This document shows, piece after piece, positions 51,372 to 64,000 of a DNA stretch of 64,000 nt. Every line of letters begins with the position of its first letter. Within the stretch, counting starts at the first letter, position 1. Under the pieces are notes generated by a model, which had not been told where the DNA came from, ran no database searches, and saw only the letters and a list, made by a program, of their open reading frames with translations. The position numbers and the translations under genes are program-made. This stretch comes from CAVUQH01 sp963774445 (lineage in GTDB: Bacteria; Myxococcota_A; Polyangia; Haliangiales; Haliangiaceae), in NCBI GenBank assembly GCA_963774445.1, contig CAVZFC010000010.1, forward strand, positions 620,001-684,000, in the 5' to 3' direction.

Positions 51372-51494
51372 AATGGCTTGTTTACACTGCTCAATGGCAA
51401 TGTGACCACTCTTAAATACCTTTAGGCAATTGGGAAAAAACACAACAAACGTTTTATCGTAAATAACACTTTAATCTTTTCAGCAAGGAATCTC

Positions 51495-54316
<2,822 letters not shown>

Positions 54317-54707
54317 TTGTGAGAATCCTTACTTAGATTCTTCTGTTGTTTACTCGTTTGTCGTATTCTTTATGATTTGACTCATTATTTTCCCAACATG
54401 CCAAAGAACTTTATTAGCTAGTAGTCAAGTATTTAGTACATAGTACTAAGTATTTCTACCGTTAAACGTAGATAACAAAGGAATCGAACCTTCATCTTTC
54501 AGGCACCAGCCTTATCTCTTACAGCTTCAAGTTGCAGGTCCGTTCCATGTTCCAGGTTCTGCTTTTATGTAAACTTGTCCTGCTTTTTTCAGTATTTCAA
54601 TTTCTTTTTTGAACGCTTTGCCATTTTTTAACGTGTGGCTCACTTTTGTCTTTCGACTTTTGTCTCTCTTTCTTCATGACTCACTACTATGATTCATGAC
54701 TCTTTCG
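54317..54707. other. 23S-tRNA spacer of the rRNA operon
   Basis: Transcribed spacer of the rRNA operon with short low-complexity repeats (for example AAGTATTTAGTAC and GTACTAAGTATTT at 54427-54456, imperfectly palindromic). No gene. One piece, near 54470-54520, looks like a tRNA T-arm but cannot be extended to a tRNA. Confidence 0.6.
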
Positions 54708-54781
54708 TGGAGAATAAGGGAGTCGAACCCTTGACCTCTAGAATGCAAATCTAGCGCTCTAGCCAACTGAGCTAATCCCCC
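54708..54781 (-). tRNA. tRNA-Ala(TGC)
   Basis: 74 nt in the 16S-23S spacer. Acceptor GGGGGAT/ATTCTCC with the alanine identity pair G3-U70, D-arm AGCTCAGTTGGCTAGAGC, anticodon loop TTTGCAT giving TGC, and T-arm AGGGTTCGACTCCCT. CCA is not encoded. Confidence 0.97.
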
Positions 54782-54868
54782 AAGTTTCAGTTTGCAGTCG
54801 CAATTGATTAGTTTTTAGTTATTTCGCTACTGCACTACTCTGACTGTTACTTACTTACTTCTACTTCG

Positions 54869-54942
54869 TAGTCCCGCCCAGACTTGAACTGGGGACCCCT
54901 ACATTATCAGTGTAGTACTCTAACCAGCTGAGCTACGGGACT
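54869..54942 (-). tRNA. tRNA-Ile(GAT)
   Basis: 74 nt in the 16S-23S spacer. Acceptor AGTCCCG/CGGGACT, D-arm AGCTCAGCTGGTTAGAGT, anticodon arm CTACA-CTGATAA-TGTAG with anticodon GAT, T-arm CCCAGTTCAAGTCTGGG. CCA is not encoded. Confidence 0.97.
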
Positions 54943-55091
54943 CTATTTCATAGAGCTTCCAGCGTTTCGAGTTTAAAGTTTCGAGTTGTTCTTCTTTGAA
55001 CTTTATAACTTTACACTTTAACTCTATCTTATATCTTAAAAAAGCAAGGTCCAAAATTGTCAATCTCGTCGTTTATTAACATCCAGGCTCC

Positions 55092-56613
<1,522 letters not shown>

Positions 56614-56809
56614 TATATTAAAAGTTTAATGCTCTTTCGCTCCAGATGTCTCTCAGAAATCAACAAAGTTGGTTAAACCTTGCTTTTTTTTTGTGCTTCA
56701 TAATTTTAAAGAACTCGCGTAAAAAAACCAGCACCTTTCACCTCTTTTTACATCCTCTTATGCTGGCAATATTTTTTACTTATTTTTTGAACTTTCCCTT
56801 TCGGGGCCG

Positions 56810-56840
56810 CAAAGATAATCACCTTTTTATTCTAAACAAA
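56810..56840 (-). promoter_or_regulatory. rRNA operon promoter P2
   Basis: Minus strand: TTTG (56837-56840), 19 bases, TATCTTTG (56810-56817), a full match to the Bacteroidota consensus TTTG-N19-TAnnTTTG. It would start transcription about 200 bases before the mature 16S. Confidence 0.85.
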
Positions 56841-56976
56841 AAAATCAATCACCTTTTTTGAAAATTATTTATTCCTATACCCTCACATTATCCTATCTCA
56901 TTATCCTAAATCTCTTATCCTGTAATCCCATCCTGTATATCAACATTTCCCTGAACGCTCCCCTTAAAAGCGAGCG

Positions 56977-57007
56977 CAAAAGTAATTACTCTTTTGATCT
57001 ACGCAAA
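56977..57007 (-). promoter_or_regulatory. rRNA operon promoter P1
   Basis: Minus strand: TTTG (57004-57007), 19 bases, TACTTTTG (56977-56984), another full match to the consensus, about 165 bases upstream of P2. Tandem promoters are usual for rRNA operons. Confidence 0.85.
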
Positions 57008-57088
57008 TGAATTCAACAAAAAAATACAAAGAAAGTTTACCCTAAATTTCAAGGCTCTGAAAATCAACATTGTCTAATGTTAATTCAT

Positions 57089-58177
57089 TTAAAAGATTCT
57101 TAACGCTGCTGACTTAAAAAGACAATAAACTGTTTTTCCAATGCCAAGATCCATGTTTCGAAGTGATGCTTCGGTGATTTCAACAAGTATCTTTTCACCC
57201 GCATTTACAAGGCAAAATGATAAACCATCCTTTGAAAATATTTTTTCAATTTTCCCCGGAATTTGATTTCGAAGTGAAATATGTTCCACATGTTGCAATG
57301 AAATAGAAATATCTTCAGGCCTGATAAGAACTTTCATTTGTTTTCCAACTTCTACTTTACCTTGTAATGGCTGTGATAAAACCTGAACCTGCAAATCACT
57401 TGAAGTACTTTTCATTAAAATAATATCTTTTGCAGGGAGTGATGCAAAAACGAATACATTAAACACATTATATAAACCTGCCCCTTTCATCATATCAAGA
57501 TTTGATTCCTGTAATACTAAATCCTGAAATTTCCCAAAAGCTTTAATCTTTCCATCCTTCAAAAGAAGGAGGTTGCTTGTCAAGCTTAGTAAGTCTGGCA
57601 AATCGTGACTCACAATTAACATGGGTATTTTAAACCGTTCATTTATCGTTTTCAGAAACGGAATAATGCTACTACGCAGATTTATATCAACAGCAGAGAA
57701 TGGTTCATCCATTATTAATATTTGAGCGCCACTTAATAAAGCTCTGCCAATGGCAACCCTTTGCTTTTCACCGCCGGAACACTCAGAAGGTTTTTTAAGA
57801 AGCAGATTTGATATATTAAGGACTTTTACCACCCCATCAAAATCAATCTGTTTTTTGAGTTCTTCATCAAACCCATATTTTAGGTTTTTAAGAACGGACA
57901 AATGTGGAAACAACCGAACATCCTGAAAAACGTACCCCACTTTTCGATCTTTGGCAGAAATATGAAGTTTGCTTTTCGAATCGAAAACTTTTGTTCCTTT
58001 TATATTAATGTATCCCGAATCGGGTTTTACTAAACCCGAAATTGAATTCAACAAAGTAGTTTTACCATGACCAGACGGACCATAAACTCCAGTTATCCCA
58101 TCATCAATTTCGGCCTTTGCGTTAAAATTGAAATTGTTTCGCTGCAATTGCATATCGAATTCCAGAATTTTACTCAT
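57089..58177 (-). CDS. modC: Molybdate ABC transporter ATP-binding protein
   Basis: 362 residues. Powers molybdate (or tungstate) import. Walker A GVYGPSGHGKTTLLNSISGL, signature CSGGEKQRVAIGRALLSGAQ (Cys replaces the usual Leu), Walker B ILIMDEPFSAVD, and the switch His in MLIVSHDLPD. The C-terminal ~120 residues form the Mop/TOBE oxyanion-sensing domain (MKVLIRPEDISISL and GKIEKIFSKDGLSFCLVN). The start overlaps modB's stop by 4 bases. Third gene of modABC on the minus strand. Confidence 0.94.
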   Translation of the reverse strand: MSKILEFDMQLQRNNFNFNAKAEIDDGITGVYGPSGHGKTTLLNSISGLVKPDSGYINIKGTKVFDSKSKLHISAKDRKVGYVFQDVRLFPHLSVLKNLKYGFDEELKKQIDFDGVVKVLNISNLLLKKPSECSGGEKQRVAIGRALLSGAQILIMDEPFSAVDINLRSSIIPFLKTINERFKIPMLIVSHDLPDLLSLTSNLLLLKDGKIKAFGKFQDLVLQESNLDMMKGAGLYNVFNVFVFASLPAKDIILMKSTSSDLQVQVLSQPLQGKVEVGKQMKVLIRPEDISISLQHVEHISLRNQIPGKIEKIFSKDGLSFCLVNAGEKILVEITEASLRNMDLGIGKTVYCLFKSAALRIF

Positions 58178-58872
58178 TGCTTTCGTTTTAGAATTCGTTT
58201 ATTTAAATATTCGGCGCCAATCATTGCAGCCAAAGACAAAATCACCGACACAATTACTAATCTTAATGTAGATGATTCCTGACCGGGAACCTGCATGGCT
58301 GAAAAAATAGCCAGTGGCAAGGTTTGCGTTTCGCCCGAAATATTTCCGGCAAAAGAAATGGTAGCACCAAATTCACCTAAACTTCGTGCAAATGCCAGAA
58401 TTGCTCCACTTATTACTCCTGGCAAAGCCAACGGTAATGTTATGGTAAAGAATATCCGAAGATTGGAAGCGCCTAAAGTTTTTGCAGCCTCCTCAAAGTT
58501 TTTATCAACCAACTCAATGGACAAACGAATGGATCTTGTTACTAACGGAAATGAAACTACAATGGCCGCAATTATTGCTGCATGAAACGAAAAAGCTATT
58601 CTAATTCCGAAGTTATCATATAAAAATCCCCCCAGCCAACCGTTGGTTCCAAATAATACCAATAGTATATAACCGGTTGTAACAGGTGGCAAAACCAATG
58701 GGAGATGTAAAAATCCTTCAACAAATGCTTTTCCGTGAAATTGTTTTCGAGCTAAAAACCAACCAATAAAAATGGCGATGGGCAATACAACAATAGTACA
58801 AATCAGTGCGACTTTTAACGAAAGTTCTATCGCAGTGACTTCAGCAGAAGTATATGTAAATAATCCATTCAA
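58174..58872 (-). CDS. modB: Molybdate ABC transporter permease
   Basis: 232 residues with five or six membrane helices. The binding-protein-dependent transport motif that contacts the ATPase is EEAAKTLGASNLRIFFTITL (EAA-type loop), followed by PLALPGVISGAILAFARSLG and GEFGATISFAGNISGETQTL, typical of ModB. It starts 6 bases after modA and overlaps modC by 4 bases, so the three are one operon. Confidence 0.95.
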   Translation of the reverse strand: MNGLFTYTSAEVTAIELSLKVALICTIVVLPIAIFIGWFLARKQFHGKAFVEGFLHLPLVLPPVTTGYILLVLFGTNGWLGGFLYDNFGIRIAFSFHAAIIAAIVVSFPLVTRSIRLSIELVDKNFEEAAKTLGASNLRIFFTITLPLALPGVISGAILAFARSLGEFGATISFAGNISGETQTLPLAIFSAMQVPGQESSTLRLVIVSVILSLAAMIGAEYLNKRILKRKQ

Positions 58873-58878
58873 TAAAAT

Positions 58879-59646
58879 CTATTGCTTAAATCCGTATTTT
58901 TCCCAAACTGTTGCCATTTCTAGCGACACAATATAGTTATATAATTTGGTTGAAATTTCGTTTTGTTGCTTGTTTATAATTGCCATGTAGTAATTCACTG
59001 GCTCATGCAGCGAATCAGGGAACTGGGTAATAATCTTTACTTTCTTAGATTTTAATGCATCGGTTTTATAAACCACTCCCGTTTCAACCTCTCCCATTTC
59101 AACAACCATTAATGCAGAACGAACATCTTTTGCTGGTAAAATCCGCGATTCCAATTCCTTTTCAAAACCCAGTTTATTGAAAATCTGTGCGGCATAAGTT
59201 CCAGCAGGTACATGGTGCGGATCACCAATTGAAATTCTTCCCTCGAACAAATCAGGTAAATTTATTTCCGAAGAAAAGGAAAAAGATTCAAGCTGACTTC
59301 CCAAGGGCGCTATTAAAACCATTGAGTTACCGGCTATACTTTTTTCTGTTTCAGGAACTGTGAGTTTAAGTTGACCGAGGTATTCCATCCACCTTTTATT
59401 GGCTGAAATAAAAATAGCAGGTGTAGCACCGTGTTCAATCTGGCGGGCCAAAGTTCCCGAAGATGCCAAATTTATTTTTACTTCGATTTGTTCCTTTTGC
59501 TCGAAATCAGAAATAATTTCAGAAATGACATCGGTTAAACTTGATGCACAAAAAACAGTGATCGACTTGCTTTCATCTTTTGTTTTATTTGAACAAGAGG
59601 AAAAAAACAAACCGATACCTATTATTATATAGAACACCTTTTTCAT
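58879..59646 (-). CDS. modA: Molybdate-binding lipoprotein of an ABC transporter
   Basis: 255 residues. Lipobox near residue 18 (IGLFFSSCSNK), so it is anchored at the outer face of the inner membrane. The oxyanion-binding loops are ITVFCASSLTDVISEIISDF and NLASSGTLARQIEHGATPAI; later blocks EGRISIGDPHHVPAGTYAAQ and VEMGEVETGVVYKTDAL are ModA hallmarks. First gene of modABC. The molybdate-dependent enzyme served is not in the window. Confidence 0.95.
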   Translation of the reverse strand: MKKVFYIIIGIGLFFSSCSNKTKDESKSITVFCASSLTDVISEIISDFEQKEQIEVKINLASSGTLARQIEHGATPAIFISANKRWMEYLGQLKLTVPETEKSIAGNSMVLIAPLGSQLESFSFSSEINLPDLFEGRISIGDPHHVPAGTYAAQIFNKLGFEKELESRILPAKDVRSALMVVEMGEVETGVVYKTDALKSKKVKIITQFPDSLHEPVNYYMAIINKQQNEISTKLYNYIVSLEMATVWEKYGFKQ

Positions 59647-59834
59647 GAGGTGCTAAATTACAGTTTCGCTTTTTGTCCCCAAAGTGTTCTCTGTAAGATT
59701 TTTCACATCTTCAGTAAAGCGTATCATTTGAAAATAAAAAAATACAATTGAACTAATGAAGCGTTGACTTTAAAAATTTTGGAATAAAACAAACATTTGA
59801 AATTTGATCAGAGAGGAATTTTATTTATCAGGAT

Positions 59835-60299
59835 TTATTCCAACCTGTTTTCCCAGAAGTAATTCGAAGGATCACATTCTTTGAAACCAGCTTTTTTATA
59901 TAAATTCTGAGCTTTAACATTATCCTGACGCACTTCAAGATTTATACGACAATAACCTTTTTCACGCGCATAAGTTTCAATTTCTTTTAAAAGAAAAAGG
60001 CCAACTCCTTTATTTCTGAAATTAGGTGATACAATAAAATCGTGAATATTAATAATCGACTTTGCTTTCCATGTGGAAAAAACTAGGTTGCAATTTGCAA
60101 GTGCAACAAAATAATTATCAATGCGAACAAAAAAACCTAAATAACCTGAATGTTTTTTTAGCCCTTCAATAATTTTTGGCCCAAGATCCTGCGGCATGGC
60201 TTCTCCGATGCCCATTTCGTCCTGCATATAATCACTTAACAACAGAACCACCGCCTTGCTGTGTCCTTCAATATTAAGATCAACTTTAACCAGTTTCAT
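59835..60299 (-). CDS. GNAT-family N-acetyltransferase
   Basis: 154 residues from ATG 60299 (MKLVKVDLNIEGHSKAVVLL). An ATG 54 bases upstream is possible but adds residues outside the fold. The acetyl-CoA site is IHDFIVSPNFRNKGVGLFLL (R-x-x-G-x-G type), followed by INLEVRQDNVKAQNLYKKAG. Substrate cannot be inferred; stand-alone gene, opposite in direction to the following mannosyltransferase-like gene. Confidence 0.92.
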   Translation of the reverse strand: MKLVKVDLNIEGHSKAVVLLLSDYMQDEMGIGEAMPQDLGPKIIEGLKKHSGYLGFFVRIDNYFVALANCNLVFSTWKAKSIINIHDFIVSPNFRNKGVGLFLLKEIETYAREKGYCRINLEVRQDNVKAQNLYKKAGFKECDPSNYFWENRLE

Positions 60300-60554
60300 G
60301 TTGTATTTATTTTTCAAATGGGAAAAACGAACTATTTCTTTCCAGTAATTCAAATATAGGCATGAATAAATTGATAAAAAAACATATGATTTTCATAAAT
60401 CACTCATAATTTCCCGATGAATTTAAAACAGAAGATAATTAATTCAATTATTTTCATAAAAGCCAAATAGCCGATTTTAAAATTTATACATATTTTAATC
60501 TGCGATTTACTTAGGAAAAATGTATTTTCGCAACATTAAATTAATACGAAGAAA

Positions 60555-61298
60555 GTGTCACAGAATCTGGTAATTATTCCTACTTATAACGAAAAGGAAA
60601 ATGTGGAAAAAATGATTCGTAAGGTTTTTTCTCTTAAAACGCCTTTTCATCTGTTAATTGTTGAAGACAATTCGCCCGATGGCACGGCAGAAATTGTAAA
60701 AAAATTAATGAAAGAATTTCCTTTGCAACTTCACATTCTTGAACGAAAGGGAAAACTTGGATTGGGTACTGCCTATATTGCCGGATTTAATTGGGCGCTT
60801 AAAAATGAATACGATTTTATTTTTGAAATGGATTGTGATTTTTCACATAATCCTGAAGACCTGGAAAGATTATACGAAGCTGTCATAAATGGTGCTGATG
60901 TAGCAATTGGGTCGCGATATATTTCAGGAATAAATGTGGTAAACTGGCCATTGGGAAGAGTTTTAATGTCATATTTCGCATCAATGTACGTTCGGATTGT
61001 GACAGGCATGAAAGTTCAGGATACTACAGCCGGTTTTAAATGTTATCGCAGAAAAGTACTTGAAACCATAGATTTTGAAAAAATAAGACTGGTTGGTTAT
61101 GGATTTCAGATAGAGATGAAGTTTACGGCATATAAATTTGGATTTAACATTATTGAAGTTCCAATTGTTTTTACTGACCGACAGGAAGGAACATCGAAAA
61201 TGAGCGGTGGAATTTTCAACGAAGCTCTTTGGGGCGTTTTAAAAATGAAAATGAGAAGCTGGTTCAGAAAATATGAAATAGCAAATATCAAGGATTAA
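60555..61298 (+). CDS. Polyprenol-phosphate mannosyltransferase-like GT2
   Basis: 247 residues from a GTG at 60555. GT-A fold: NLVIIPTYNEKENVEKMIRK, HLLIVEDNSPDGTAEIVKKL, FIFEMDCDFSHNPEDLERLY (DxD metal site) and ADVAIGSRYISGINVVNWPL, a close fit to DPM1-like dolichol/polyprenol monophosphate mannose synthases without a membrane tail. It makes a lipid-linked mannose (or glucose) donor for glycosylation. The GTG start is supported by the immediate start of the domain. A -7-like TATTTTCG is 25 bases upstream. A terminator follows. Confidence 0.92.
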   Translation: MSQNLVIIPTYNEKENVEKMIRKVFSLKTPFHLLIVEDNSPDGTAEIVKKLMKEFPLQLHILERKGKLGLGTAYIAGFNWALKNEYDFIFEMDCDFSHNPEDLERLYEAVINGADVAIGSRYISGINVVNWPLGRVLMSYFASMYVRIVTGMKVQDTTAGFKCYRRKVLETIDFEKIRLVGYGFQIEMKFTAYKFGFNIIEVPIVFTDRQEGTSKMSGGIFNEALWGVLKMKMRSWFRKYEIANIKD

Positions 61299-61322
61299 TG
61301 ATTAAGAATAAAGGATAAAATT

Positions 61323-61347
61323 GAGGCTGCATCGTGCAGCCTTTTTC
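61323..61347 (+). terminator. Terminator after the mannosyltransferase-like gene
   Basis: GAGGCTGCATCGTGCAGCCTTTTT: stem GGCTGC/GCAGCC with an ATCGT loop, then five T. Confidence 0.92.
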
Positions 61348-61379
61348 ATGCAAAAACGTTCATTAAAAAATGAATACCG

Positions 61380-61387
61380 TAACTTTG
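61380..61387 (+). promoter_or_regulatory. Likely -7 box of the dihydroorotase promoter
   Basis: TAACTTTG matches TAnnTTTG. The expected -33 box lies near 61357-61360 (CGTT), a poor match. The gene's ATG is 18 bases downstream. Confidence 0.5.
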
Positions 61388-61404
61388 TACAAAATTGAGG
61401 AAAA

Positions 61405-62750
61405 ATGAAAATACTTATTAAAGATGCAACAATAATAAATGAAGGATTAAAATATAAAGGCAGTGTTTTAATGAATGGCGAAACAAATTGAAAAAGTTTT
61501 TCCTTATACAATACCGGCTGCATTTGATTATTCGAATGTTGAAATTATTGATGCGGCAGGACTTTATTTAATGCCTGGAGTTATTGATGACCAGGTTCAT
61601 TTCAGAGAGCCCGGACTAACTCATAAAGGTGAAATTTCTACCGAAAGTAAAGCTGCAGTTGCAGGAGGTATTACCACCTACATGGAAATGCCAAATACAA
61701 TTCCACAGGCAGTAACACAAGAATTGCTGGAGGAAAAGTACAAACGTGCTTCTGAAGTCTCCGCTGCAAACTATTCATTTTACATGGGCACCACCAACAA
61801 TAATCTGGATGAAGTATTAAAGACAGATCCTGCAAAAGTTTGTGGAATAAAAATATTCATGGGATCTTCAACCGGAAATATGCTGGTTGACGATGAAAGT
61901 ACTCTTTCTCAAATATTTAAAAATTCACCAACATTAATTGCAACTCATTGCGAAGATGAAGCAACCATTCAAAAAAACATTCAAAATAGCCAGAGAAAGA
62001 TATGGAGAGAATGTTCCGATTTCACGTCATGCGCATATTCGAAGTGATGAAGCATGTTACATTTCTTCTTCAAAAGCGGTAAATCTGGCATCAAAATTTA
62101 ATACCAGATTGCATGTTTTACATCTTACCTCCGAAAAAGAAATGAGTCTTTTTAAGTCAGGAAAAGTTTCTGATAAAAATATTACAGCTGAAGTTTGCGT
62201 CCACCATCTCTGGTTTGATGAAAGAGATTATATTAAATACGGTACACGAATTAAATGGAATCCTTCAATAAAATGTTCGAAAGACAAAGAAGCACTATGG
62301 GATGCATTACTTTCTGATAAAATAGATGTAATAGCCACAGACCATGCTCCACACACACTTGAAGAAAAAAATAACACTTATTTTAAAGCCCCTTCCGGAG
62401 GTCCGTTGGTACAACACTCCTTGGTTGCAATGCTGGAAATGAGCAAGAAAGGATTTATTACAATAGAAAAGGTAATTCAAAAAATGTGTCACGCCCCTGC
62501 CGATTTATTCAGAATAGATCGTCGTGGTTATATACGTGAAGGTTATTTTGCCGATTTGGTGTTAGTCGATCCAAATAAAAGCTGGGTTGTATCGCCAGGA
62601 AATATTTTATATAAATGTGGTTGGTCGCCTTTTGAAGGCATAGAATTTTCGCATAAAGTAGTATCTACTTATATTAATGGTGAACTGGCGTTCGCAAACG
62701 ATCTGCCAATTGATAACCTAACAGGCCAAAGAATTCATTTTTTAGTATGA
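61405..62750 (+). pseudogene. Dihydroorotase gene with two frameshifts
   Basis: Repaired product ~447 residues; pyrimidine synthesis step carbamoyl-aspartate to dihydroorotate. First frame from ATG 61405: MKILIKDATIINEGLKYKGS, VLMNGE, then TGA; the frame moves by one base at about 61484-61488. Second frame contains GVIDDQVHFREPGLTHKGEI, TTYMEMPNTIPQAVT and IFMGSSTGNMLVDDES. A second one-base shift lies at about 61975-61987 and restores NIQ-IARERYGENVPISRHAHI. The third frame has RLHVLHLTSEKEM, the DVIATDHAPHTLEEKNNTYF metal site, and ends GELAFANDLPIDNLTGQRIH. Both shifts are extra bases in A-rich runs. The first metal His of HxH is Gln in DDQVHFREPG, as in other Bacteroidota enzymes I recall. 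An essential gene is unlikely to be doubly broken, so I suspect consensus errors. Confidence 0.88.
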
Positions 62751-63361
62751 CATTATTTATTATTATGTTAACATAAGCCAATACAGGTAAATGAATTCTA
62801 ATTTTTCTAATTACAAAACCTAAATTAAAATCTCAACCACCTATTTCAGCATCTACAAATACATTTTCAAAAAGCTATCTTGCAGGCGAATAATTAACCA
62901 ACATTTTTAATTTTTCAGAAATTTAAATGACTAATTTTCATTACAATTAATTCTAATAATTATTAGAATATCTAAGTTTATTTGTAATATAATGGGATGA
63001 ATTGTCCCAAACAGAGAGCACATTCTAATTTATTCTAATCATACAAACTTCTCATTTTCTGACATTTAAATTCAATGGTATATATATTGTTTAATACCGG
63101 GCAACGCTTAATACAAATTTTTGAAATAAATACGGAGGATGCAACAATGTGGAAACTTTACTTTGAAATTGAAAATTTAAATTCTAATTTACTAAAAAAC
63201 TAGCTAACCGAAAAAATGGAGAATAAAAATAGGGGTATTCTTTATTTCATTCCAAAGTTTCCAAAGCAATGTAGTTGATTCGAATTTGACTTTATACAAT
63301 TCAAACAGCATTATCTTCCAAAAAAGATTAAGTAACAATGTATCTAAAAAGAACTAACGAT
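62751..63361. other. Intergenic with TTCTAAT motifs and a palindrome
   Basis: About 610 AT-rich bases before a secreted protein gene. A 20-bp perfect palindrome ATTCTAATAATTATTAGAAT lies at 62950-62969. TTCTAAT also occurs at 62796, 62805, 63023, 63033 and 63182. No gene other than the tiny frame at 63147-63203 was seen. Confidence 0.6.
63147..63203 (+). CDS. Possible 18-codon reading frame with a Shine-Dalgarno sequence
   Basis: MWKLYFEIENLNSNLLKN then TAG. A strong ribosome-binding site (GGAGG at 63134-63138) lies 8 bases before the ATG, unusual for the phylum, where such sites are weak or absent. No homology recognised. It could be a leader peptide for the secreted protein downstream or chance; low confidence. 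Confidence 0.2.
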   Translation: MWKLYFEIENLNSNLLKN

Positions 63362-64000
63362 ATGAAAAAGTCTTTACATAACAGAAACTTAAAATCAATC
63401 CTTTTTTTAAGTTTATTTTTTATCACATTCTTAATTCCAATGTTTTCACATGGGCAAATAACAGATTGTGAAATAGTAAAAACAAATTGTCCGCCTATCA
63501 TGGGCAGTATTTGTGCTGATTCTATTGATAGTGAGGATGGTGCAGGAAGCTATGTTACTTGGAATCCACCTAGTTTTGAAATAAATTGCGATAGCAGTGG
63601 AACAAGTGTTTCCAAAACTTTTTTCATGTCGTTTGATTTGAATGCAACTGCACTTTCTGAATTATGTTGGGATTTTGATTATGTTGCCCGAGTTGGAACA
63701 GATGGTGGTTTTATTAAATTATTTAGATCAAACGATGGTGGAAACGATGGAATCGCATCTGTAACATCTCCCCAAGTTTGGATATCAAGCGATAATGATG
63801 TTGACATAAATTTAACTCATATTGGTGATGACTTCATTTACTCACTATATCTTATTAATGAAGACGGAATCGAACTATTGGTTGGATCAGGACTTGTTCA
63901 AAACAGTGGAGTTGTTACTTATAATACATCAAATGCTATTAACGAAGGAGGAATATATAGATTAAAATTTGAATTTACATATACAGGAAATAAAGCACCT
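63362..64000 (+). CDS. Secreted protein, 5' part (cut by the window end)
   Basis: 213 codons to the window edge. Signal peptide (MKKSLHNRNLKSILFLSLFF and a hydrophobic stretch to about residue 32). The mature start has Cys-rich text CEIVKTNCPPIMGSICADSI, then ITWNPPSFEINC-like text (YVTWNPPSFEINCDSSG), resembling the C-PP...TWxPPxxxxxC pattern of HYR domains, and an unassigned beta-rich region with GGFIKLFRSNDGGNDGIASV. Large T9SS-exported adhesins of Bacteroidota begin in this way, but the C-terminus is not seen. An in-frame ATG at 63338 would add 8 residues. Confidence 0.75.
   Translation, partial: MKKSLHNRNLKSILFLSLFFITFLIPMFSHGQITDCEIVKTNCPPIMGSICADSIDSEDGAGSYVTWNPPSFEINCDSSGTSVSKTFFMSFDLNATALSELCWDFDYVARVGTDGGFIKLFRSNDGGNDGIASVTSPQVWISSDNDVDINLTHIGDDFIYSLYLINEDGIELLVGSGLVQNSGVVTYNTSNAINEGGIYRLKFEFTYTGNKAP

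Larger units (their letters stand above)
56614..57088. other. 16S upstream region with two promoters
   Basis: 475 bases between modC and 16S on the minus strand. It carries two perfect promoters (56810-56840 and 56977-57007) and the 5' leader of the pre-rRNA; nothing else was seen. Confidence 0.7.

Noticed and set aside
54470..54520. tRNA-like T-arm (GAAGGTTCGATTCCTTT on the minus strand) in the rRNA spacer
   Set aside because: No acceptor, D-arm or anticodon arm can be built around it; a relic is possible but cannot be supported.

Overview
The window is almost entirely one AT-rich chromosome segment of a Bacteroidota (Bacteroidetes) bacterium. Evidence: promoters of the type TTTG-19 nt-TAnnTTTG, a tmRNA tag GENNYALAA, a type IX secretion (T9SS) C-terminal domain, the KdsC-like/Maf/DUF2520 gene order, and a full rRNA operon. 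Secreted LRR and fasciclin proteins and an ectoine/hydroxyectoine operon suggest a free-living, salt-exposed member, perhaps of the Bacteroidia; the 16S gene at 55092-56613 would settle this. The first ~547 bases are different. They are GC-rich and carry the 5' end of an mreB from another phylum, joined inside a truncated phosphatase gene. This looks like an assembly chimera.

Layout. 1-547: foreign mreB fragment. 548-6690: truncated phosphatase, then a galactose locus (Na+/sugar symporter, galK, GntR/LacI-like regulator, galM) with matching tandem-repeat operators before galK and galM. 6796-10599: acyl-CoA synthetase, glucuronokinase-like GHMP kinase and a GalU-type pyrophosphorylase in one operon. 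10708-15365: tmRNA, a GIY-YIG gene, an FAD oxidoreductase, VOC and MTHFR-like genes, and decayed remnants of Fic and GIY-YIG genes plus an iterated 16-bp motif. 15570-24046: fumarase, ferredoxin, pterin dehydratase, pyruvate dehydrogenase E1-E2 with a universal stress protein, and an MscS channel. 24413-29054: NtrC-type regulator, a possible nuclease-fold orphan and a frameshifted hybrid histidine kinase.

29500-38446: Cu/Zn SOD, aldehyde dehydrogenase, fasciclin lipoprotein, Cmk-like kinase, RRM protein and an LRR/Ig/T9SS protein. 38661-43430: ectABCD plus an SSS transporter under a recognisable promoter. 43735-51005: glutathione peroxidase, an unusual MiaB, ferredoxin reductase, Maf, KdsC-like phosphatase, DUF2520 protein, glycosyltransferase and a frameshifted O-antigen ligase. 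51122-57007: rRNA operon (16S, tRNA-Ile, tRNA-Ala, 23S, 5S) with two tandem promoters. 57089-64000: modABC, GNAT acetyltransferase, polyprenol-phosphate mannosyltransferase-like gene, a dihydroorotase broken by two frameshifts, and the start of a secreted protein.

The best-supported unusual items are the ectoine operon in a Bacteroidota, the tandem 10-bp operators of the galactose locus, the glucuronokinase-like/GalU pair, the Fic/GIY-YIG remnant field with its iterated motif, and the chimeric left end. Four single-base indels (hybrid kinase, O-antigen ligase, dihydroorotase twice), mostly at short A/T runs, point to consensus errors rather than to several real pseudogenes. No CRISPR array, prophage or insertion sequence was seen.
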